Assembly: GCA_947383065.1 (NCBI GenBank)
Contig: CANDCB010000014.1
Span: forward strand, 1-10,724
DNA length: 10,724 bases
Direction of reading: 5' to 3'
DNA from: an uncultured Bacillota bacterium
GTDB taxonomy: Bacteria > Bacillota_I > Bacilli_A > RF39 > UBA660
The notes below the pieces were generated by a model, which was not told the DNA's origin, did not search any database, and worked only from the letters and a program-made list of their open reading frames with translations. Position 1 is the first letter of the stretch; each line of letters starts with the position of its first letter. Below, piece after piece: positions 7,134 to 10,724 of the stretch. The position numbers and the translations under genes were made by a program.

Positions 7134-7158
7134 AAAAAAAGAAGACTAGTCTTCTTTT
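7134..7158 (-). terminator. Intrinsic terminator of tmcAL
   Basis: A perfect 22-bp palindrome (7137-7158, core GAAGACTAGTCTTC) folds as a 9-bp stem with a CTAG loop. On the minus strand it leads into seven T (complement of 7134-7140). It contains the tmcAL TAG stop (7146-7148) and sits directly against the NUDIX terminator, so the two convergent genes are insulated by back-to-back hairpins in 56 bases. Confidence 0.75.
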
Positions 7159-8264
7159 ATAGGAATATCTTTTAAATCAAAATTATTTAAAGATTCATTT
7201 ATAGCATGTTCATATAGATAAGCCGCTTTTAATTCATATTTATAAATAATAGAATCTTTAATGGGCTTTGTAGGTAAAGAAAAAGTTTTCTTAATTGAAT
7301 TTATATAATCTTGTCCAATCTTATTAAAACCAAGTATTTTAATATAATTAAGCTCAGCTAATTCATTATCTTTTTTTGTTAATCCAATAAGTATATGTAA
7401 AAGTAATCTGTTAATCTTATTATAAGTATAACGTTTTGTCTTAATATTCATTATGAGTTCATCTAAAGAATTAGAATTTATTATGTATTTTAAAATGCGA
7501 TATTCTATTCCTTCATCAACATCTAAATAGATACTAAGATCTTGATCAGTTAAGATTTTAAATTTTAAAAGATTAAATAATGAATTATTACTAATATTTA
7601 ACAAAGATGTAGTTACTTGTTGAGGTAAAAAATATTTTACATCTTCACCATTTCTAAGTTTTTCTCTAATATTACTAGCACTTACTATTTGGCCATTAGA
7701 TCTTATATCATGATAATCATTAGTCCTCTTAATTGTTTCTGGAATAATTTGGGGATTTATTTTTCTTATTGCCTTTATATAAGATATACCAAGTATATCA
7801 TTTGGTTTATTAAAATCATCTTCTATATTAAGAGCTTTTTTCATTGCTGTAGGGTAATTAAAACCTTCTTTTAAATATGTTTTAACTTCATTTTCATAAT
7901 CTGGATTATTAAGTTGAATATCAACAATTCTATTTAATAAATCCAAATCATTTGACTCACTTCCAAATATTAGGTGATCAATTTTAAATTCATTTAATAA
8001 TTTGACACTATAAAAAGCAAATATATCACTAGATTGCGTTCCATATATAAATGGTAATTCAACAACAACATCAATATTATGTTTCAAAGCAATTTTAACT
8101 TTATCTTCTTTTTTCAAAACAGAAATTGTTCCTCGTTGTGTAAAATAGCCATTTAAAACTAATACGATTATTGAATTTGGATATTTTTCTTTTATTTTAT
8201 TAATGTGATATGCATGTCCATTATGAAACGGATTATATTCTGCTATTATACCTATTATATTCAA
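7146..8264 (-). CDS. tmcAL: tRNA(Met) cytidine acetate ligase TmcAL (YlbM)
   Basis: In B. subtilis, TmcAL uses ATP and acetate to make N4-acetylcytidine at the wobble C34 of elongator tRNA-Met, a cytoplasmic modification that secures AUG decoding. I choose TTG at 8264-8262 as the start, giving 372 residues: it is preceded by a strong AAGGTGG (8270-8276), and the protein then begins MNIIGIIAEYNPFHNGH as the family does. The 18 extra residues of the longer frame run through the promoter. The nucleotidyltransferase HIGH-like motif is HNGH (residues 14-17). Other family landmarks are LNGYFTQRG, a VVELPF segment, FGSES, and the SASNIREKL stretch. The C-terminus is helical. B. subtilis YlbM is somewhat longer (about 415 residues, from memory). 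Placement opposite ylbN-rpmF matches the Bacillus arrangement. Confidence 0.93.
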   Translation of the reverse strand: MNIIGIIAEYNPFHNGHAYHINKIKEKYPNSIIVLVLNGYFTQRGTISVLKKEDKVKIALKHNIDVVVELPFIYGTQSSDIFAFYSVKLLNEFKIDHLIFGSESNDLDLLNRIVDIQLNNPDYENEVKTYLKEGFNYPTAMKKALNIEDDFNKPNDILGISYIKAIRKINPQIIPETIKRTNDYHDIRSNGQIVSASNIREKLRNGEDVKYFLPQQVTTSLLNISNNSLFNLLKFKILTDQDLSIYLDVDEGIEYRILKYIINSNSLDELIMNIKTKRYTYNKINRLLLHILIGLTKKDNELAELNYIKILGFNKIGQDYINSIKKTFSLPTKPIKDSIIYKYELKAAYLYEHAINESLNNFDLKDIPIKED

Positions 8265-8294
8265 GTTAGCCACCTTCTTTACATCATTAATTTT

Positions 8295-8323
8295 ATTATA
8301 AGACGTTGTAATATTCAAGAAAA
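8295..8323 (-). promoter_or_regulatory. Candidate minus-strand promoter of tmcAL
   Basis: On the minus strand TATAAT lies at 8300-8295, with TTTTCT (8323-8318) as the best -35 candidate at 17 bases. The -35 is poor. The site overlaps the ylbN promoter on the other strand, so the two polymerases would compete. Confidence 0.45.
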
Positions 8324-8334
8324 GTTGATATAAT
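8306..8334 (+). promoter_or_regulatory. SigA-type extended -10 promoter of ylbN-rpmF
   Basis: TTGTAA (8306-8311), 17-base spacer, TATAAT (8329-8334) preceded by TGA (extended -10). Predicted start near 8341 gives a leader of about 17 bases holding the AGGTGA ribosome site. It is one of the strongest-looking promoters in the window, as expected for a ribosomal protein operon. Confidence 0.8.
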
Positions 8335-8357
8335 TGATTAGCTAGTAGGTGAATAAA

Positions 8358-8837
8358 ATGTATATTGATTTGGCAAAAGTAGATGAAAAAGGTATTATTA
8401 TAGATGATATTATTTCATTTGGTGATGAATATATAAAAAAGACACCTATTCAAAAATTAGATAATGTTAAAGTTAAAGGGAAAGCCTATTATAGCGTAAC
8501 TAACGAAATTGTTTTTGATTGTATTGTTGAAGGAAAAATGGTTTTATTAGACGCTATCGATTTAAAACCATTAGATTATCCTTTTCATTTAGAAATTTCA
8601 GAAGTATTAAGTGAAAAGAATGATGAAAAAGATGAAAAAGAATTAAAAAAACTTGATATTATTGATATTTTATGGCAAAATATTGTACTAGAGGTCCCAA
8701 TTAGTGTTCGCAAAGAACCTAATAAAAAATATCATCTAAAAGGTGATGGTTGGGAACTAGTAGATGAAGAAAGAAAAAAGTTAGATCCAAGATTAGCTCC
8801 TTTGTTAGAGCTACTTGAAAAAGAAGGGAAGGAGTGA
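8358..8837 (+). CDS. ylbN: YlbN/YceD family protein (DUF177)
   Basis: A 159-residue cytoplasmic protein of the DUF177/YceD family, which in many bacteria sits just before rpmF. It has been linked to rRNA or large-subunit metabolism, but its exact role is not settled. The start is ATG 8358, with AGGTGA at 8347-8352 six bases before it; an in-frame GTG at 8349 lies inside that ribosome site and is unlikely. Family signs are the [24 protein letters not shown] segment (about residues 53-77), an acidic lysine/aspartate-rich linker, [16 protein letters not shown], and a C-terminal [21 protein letters not shown] (about residues 132-152) typical of Gram-positive members. The cysteines seen in some YceD proteins near the C-terminus are absent. 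Its TGA stop overlaps the rpmF ribosome site, which implies translational coupling. Confidence 0.88.
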   Translation: MYIDLAKVDEKGIIIDDIISFGDEYIKKTPIQKLDNVKVKGKAYYSVTNEIVFDCIVEGKMVLLDAIDLKPLDYPFHLEISEVLSEKNDEKDEKELKKLDIIDILWQNIVLEVPISVRKEPNKKYHLKGDGWELVDEERKKLDPRLAPLLELLEKEGKE

Positions 8838-8841
8838 AATC

Positions 8842-9036
8842 ATGGCAGTTCCTTTTAGAAGAACAAGTAAAACTAAAAAAAGAATGCGTCGTACTCACTT
8901 AAAAAAAGAAGTTGGAACTTTAACTAGTTGTCCTAAATGTGGTGCAACAATCCAACCTCATCGTGCTTGTATGAAATGTGGTTATTATAAGGGTAAAGAA
9001 GTAATCGTTACTCAAGAAGAAACTACTCAAGAATAG
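8842..9036 (+). CDS. rpmF: 50S ribosomal protein L32 (zinc-binding form)
   Basis: A 64-residue L32, a late-assembling protein of the large ribosomal subunit. Start ATG 8842 follows AAGGAG at 8829-8834 and gives the family N-terminus [24 protein letters not shown]-x9-CMKC zinc ribbon (from 8932) makes this the zinc-containing (C+) type. In the family, the zinc and zinc-free forms can be alternated under zinc limitation; only this copy is visible. The C-terminal tail [11 protein letters not shown] is acidic and slightly longer than usual. It is the second gene of the ylbN-rpmF unit, four bases after the ylbN stop. Confidence 0.97.
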   Translation: MAVPFRRTSKTKKRMRRTHLKKEVGTLTSCPKCGATIQPHRACMKCGYYKGKEVIVTQEETTQE

Positions 9037-9062
9037 TTTTAAACTCCTTTGAGTAGTTTTTT
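9020..9062 (+). terminator. Intrinsic terminator of ylbN-rpmF
   Basis: 11-bp stem AAACTACTCAA (9020-9030) / TTGAGTAGTTT (9049-9059), an 18-base loop that contains the rpmF TAG stop (9034-9036), and a six-T tract to 9062. The 5' arm is coding sequence for the L32 tail. Confidence 0.85.
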
Positions 9063-9087
9063 AATGTCTAAAATATAATTTTAATAA

Positions 9088-9116
9088 TTGATTTTATTTA
9101 AATATATTTATATACT
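9088..9116 (+). promoter_or_regulatory. SigA-type promoter of the lipoprotein gene
   Basis: TTGATT (9088-9093), 17-base spacer, TATACT (9111-9116). Predicted start near 9123 leaves about 33 bases of leader with GAGAGG upstream of the ATG. Confidence 0.65.
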
Positions 9117-9155
9117 TAAATTATAGTAAGGTTTATATAGAGAGGATGTAAAGAT

Positions 9156-9701
9156 ATGAAAAAAACAATTCTTTTAATTATATTATGCTTTTTACTTTGT
9201 AGTTGTTCAAAAAATGAATTAGAAAATAAAGAGCCTGTAAAAAAGGTGGAATATTATTGTGAAAATGGTACATTAGTTGAAAATCGTTGCAAAATTGTTG
9301 AACAAGTTAAAGCAATCGTTGATTGCCCAGATGGATTTCCATTTAATGAAGAACTAAAAACTTGTGCAAAGATTGTCGCCATTCCTGCACCAGGCAAATA
9401 TACCTGTATAGAAGGTTATAAACTTAAGGGTGGAAAATGTATTAGCGAAATTAGTTATGATAAAATAGACGGGAAATGTCCTGCAGATAAAAAATTATAT
9501 AATGGCGAATGTAAAGATATAAAATATAGAGTCTATGAATATTATTGTCCGGAAGGAACATTAAATAAAGATAAATGCGAATTCCCTGATGAGAAAAAAA
9601 CTGAAATATCATGTCCAGAAGGCTATACGATAAATAAAAAAAATGTAACTTGTGAAAAAATTACGATGATTGATGCCCAAAAAAAAGAAGTTCCTAACTA
9701 A
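9156..9701 (+). CDS. Cysteine-rich repeat lipoprotein, function unknown
   Basis: A 181-residue protein. A Lys-Lys start and hydrophobic stretch are followed by the lipobox LCSC, with Cys17 as the predicted lipidated residue, so it should be anchored on the outer face of the membrane. I do not recognise a named family. The mature part holds exactly 12 cysteines (35, 45, 57, 70, 84, 95, 108, 119, 131, 141, 153, 166). They form three ~48-residue repeats, each made of two Cys-pair units of the type C-x-x-G-x(5-9)-C, for example CENGTLVENRC and CPEGTLNKDKC. Aromatic residues (YYC, YTC, YYC) precede each repeat. The regular pairs suggest six small disulfide loops or metal sites, somewhat like EGF or peritrophin modules in outline, but no homology is claimed. 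Ribosome site GAGAGG lies about 11 bases before ATG. The gene is monocistronic, with no partner visible. Confidence 0.85.
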   Translation: MKKTILLIILCFLLCSCSKNELENKEPVKKVEYYCENGTLVENRCKIVEQVKAIVDCPDGFPFNEELKTCAKIVAIPAPGKYTCIEGYKLKGGKCISEISYDKIDGKCPADKKLYNGECKDIKYRVYEYYCPEGTLNKDKCEFPDEKKTEISCPEGYTINKKNVTCEKITMIDAQKKEVPN

Positions 9702-9729
9702 TATTTTTGTGAATTTTATATTTCATCAG

Positions 9730-9758
9730 TTCACATCTTAATTCTTACATGCTATAAT
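9730..9758 (+). promoter_or_regulatory. Extended -10 promoter of tRNA-Thr
   Basis: TTCACA (9730-9735), 17-base spacer, TATAAT (9753-9758) with TGC directly upstream (extended -10). Predicted start near 9765 leaves only about six bases before the mature tRNA. Confidence 0.8.
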
Positions 9759-9770
9759 ATTTTATGTAAG

Positions 9771-9844
9771 GCCCCTTTAGTTAAATGGTATAACAGGACC
9801 ATGGTAAGGTTCAATTGAAGGTCCGATTCCTTCTTGGGGCACCA
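9771..9844 (+). tRNA. tRNA-Thr (anticodon GGU), CCA encoded, with unusual positions
   Basis: A 74-base cloverleaf: acceptor GCCCCTT / TTGGGGC plus A73 and encoded CCA; D arm GTTA-AATGGTA-TAAC with G18G19; anticodon stem GGACC / GGTTC with loop ATGGTAA, reading GGU (Thr, ACY codons); 4-base variable loop AATT; T arm GAAGG-TCCGATT-CCTTC. Oddities: pairs 6:67 and 7:66 are both U-U, so the acceptor stem has five Watson-Crick pairs only. T-loop position 55 is C instead of the near-universal U (pseudouridine). Position 32 is A rather than a pyrimidine. The promoter, short leader, encoded CCA and terminator argue that it is expressed. It could be a functional divergent tRNA or a decaying copy. Confidence 0.88.
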
Positions 9845-9857
9845 TTTTGTATATTTT

Positions 9858-9888
9858 AAGCTCGTATTTACGGGCTTTTTTCTTTTTT
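9858..9888 (+). terminator. Intrinsic terminator of tRNA-Thr
   Basis: 8-bp stem AAGCTCGT (9858-9865) / ACGGGCTT (9870-9877) with one G-U pair and a 4-base loop. Six T (9876-9881), C, and six more T follow. Confidence 0.85.
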
Positions 9889-9960
9889 ACTCCAAAAAAT
9901 TACTCTCAAAATAAATATATATAATATTTATACTTTAAATAATATGACACTTATTTTTTA

Positions 9961-9988
9961 TTGTTAAGTTAATTTATAATGGTATAAT
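9961..9988 (+). promoter_or_regulatory. Extended -10 promoter of the YHYH gene
   Basis: TTGTTA (9961-9966), 16-base spacer, TATAAT (9983-9988) with TGG directly upstream. The predicted start near 9995 falls at the AGGTG ribosome site, so the leader would be only about 13 bases. A second TATAAT at 9975-9980 has no matching -35. Confidence 0.65.
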
Positions 9989-10007
9989 AATTTTAGGTGT
10001 GATAAAT

Positions 10008-10721
10008 ATGAAAAAAATAAAAATTATCTTTATATGTTGCTTAATCTTGTTAATTCCAAATAAAATTTATGCTCATCCCGGTAGATTAGATGGTAAAGGA
10101 TGCCACACATGTAAAACCAATTGCTCATCTTGGGGCTTAAATCACAATGAATATCATTGCCACAATGGTAGTACTTATTCAAACTCCAAAGGTCAAATAT
10201 ACAACAAAGATGGCTCACTAAAGAGTAATCCTTCAAATAATAATTCTTCTAATAAAAACCAATCCACTAATTCTAATACTAATTCTAATACTAATACATC
10301 AAAGCCCCCAGTTTATAAAAAAAGTAGTGATACAAATTTATCTTTTATAAAAGTTGATGGTGAAAATATTCCTATAGATACTGAAATGAACTTTAACACT
10401 ACAAATGATAATCCAAAAGTAGAAGCCAAACCTTCTCATAATAAAGCAACTTTAAATATTAATAGACCCAATTCCTTTTCTAAAGATAAACAAAACGAAG
10501 TAACAATAGTAGTAAAAGCTGAAGATAATTCTCTAAAAGAATATAAATTATATATTAATTTAGTTAGTAATGACGCTACAATAAAAAGTCTAAAAATAAA
10601 TAATGAAGAAATAAATGTCAGTGACGAAATGTTTTATGAAACGTCAGAAAGTAAAATAAAGTTACTTACTAAAACCAGTGATGAAAAAGCACAAGTAACC
10701 AGCAACCAAGAATATGACTAG
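10008..10721 (+). CDS. Secreted YHYH-domain protein with cadherin-like modules, stops inside a module
   Basis: A 237-residue secreted protein. Start ATG 10008 follows AGGTG (9995-9999); the GTG at 9999 is part of that site. The signal peptide is residues 1-22 (KIYA before cleavage, no lipobox). A His/Cys-rich YHYH-type domain follows (residues 23-70): HPGRLDGKGCHTCKTNC, then EYHCHNG, with the YHYH signature as YHCH. The Cys and His suggest metal binding or disulfides, but the domain's function is not known to me. Next comes a Ser/Asn/Thr linker (about 72-105). One cadherin-like beta-sandwich module (about 110-185) ends in the typical V-x-A-E-D-N-S-L-K-E-Y-K-L-Y-I. A second module (187-237, ATIKSLKINN) is cut by TAG at 10719 about two thirds through. 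The stop is three bases from the window edge, so this may be a nonsense mutation, a real short protein or a contig-end error. Confidence 0.82.
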   Translation: MKKIKIIFICCLILLIPNKIYAHPGRLDGKGCHTCKTNCSSWGLNHNEYHCHNGSTYSNSKGQIYNKDGSLKSNPSNNNSSNKNQSTNSNTNSNTNTSKPPVYKKSSDTNLSFIKVDGENIPIDTEMNFNTTNDNPKVEAKPSHNKATLNINRPNSFSKDKQNEVTIVVKAEDNSLKEYKLYINLVSNDATIKSLKINNEEINVSDEMFYETSESKIKLLTKTSDEKAQVTSNQEYD

Positions 10722-10724
10722 ATC

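Noticed and set aside
8265..8318. Longer tmcAL starting at ATG 8318
   Set aside because: It would run through the -10 region, and the AAGGTGG ribosome site points to TTG 8264, which also matches the family N-terminus.
1..10724. CRISPR array, insertion sequence, integrase or phage module
   Set aside because: No regularly spaced repeats, transposase or integrase motifs, or target-site duplications were seen on either strand.

Overview
The window is AT-rich (about 70% A+T or more by eye) and gene-dense. It carries Bacillota/Mycoplasmatota hallmarks: a PolC-type replicative polymerase, the ylbM (tmcAL) | ylbN-rpmF neighbourhood, a Gram-positive YHYH secreted protein, and consensus-like TTGNNN/TATAAT promoters. 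TGA is used as a true stop (the NUDIX gene at 7120-7122 and ylbN at 8835-8837) and tryptophan is coded by TGG. The genetic code is therefore the standard bacterial one, not the Mycoplasma/Spiroplasma code. My best guess is an uncultured, low-GC, host-associated Bacilli/Mycoplasmatota lineage (RF39- or Erysipelotrichales-like). This is inference from gene content and style, not a placement.

Layout. 3-3770: the body of polC, cut by the left edge, with several large in-frame insertions and an anomalous first ~53 codons. 3799-4206: a small tRNA-binding (MetRS-beta/CsaA-like) protein, probably in the polC transcript, followed by a weak terminator. 4361-5145: an integral membrane protein of the 'putative ABC transporter permease' family (PF06541) with its own promoter and a -1 frameshift that displaces its conserved C-terminus. 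5165-6380: a monocistronic Fic protein. 6402-7133: a NUDIX hydrolase. 7134-8323 (minus strand): tmcAL, converging on the NUDIX gene through back-to-back terminators. 8306-9062: ylbN and rpmF, divergent from tmcAL and sharing an overlapping promoter region with it. 9088-9701: a cysteine-patterned lipoprotein. 9730-9888: a tRNA-Thr(GGU) with its own promoter and terminator. 9961-10721: a secreted YHYH protein with cadherin-like modules, ending 3 bases before the right edge.

How the genes work together. Most of the window is housekeeping: replication (polC), translation and tRNA modification (tRNA-binding protein, tmcAL, rpmF, tRNA-Thr). Short single-gene transcription units of less certain role lie between: Fic, NUDIX, the lipoprotein and the YHYH protein. 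Three terminators (after Fic, NUDIX and rpmF) have their 5' arm overlapping or just before the stop codon, which suggests strong compaction. I see no CRISPR array, insertion sequence, integrase or phage gene, and no convincing multi-gene defence system.

Most worth a second look are the insert-rich PolC and its abrupt non-exonuclease N-terminal segment, which is either a junction artefact or a real rearrangement. Next are the 12-cysteine repeat lipoprotein, the tRNA-Thr with C55 and two U-U pairs in its acceptor stem, and the displaced C-terminus of the PF06541 gene.
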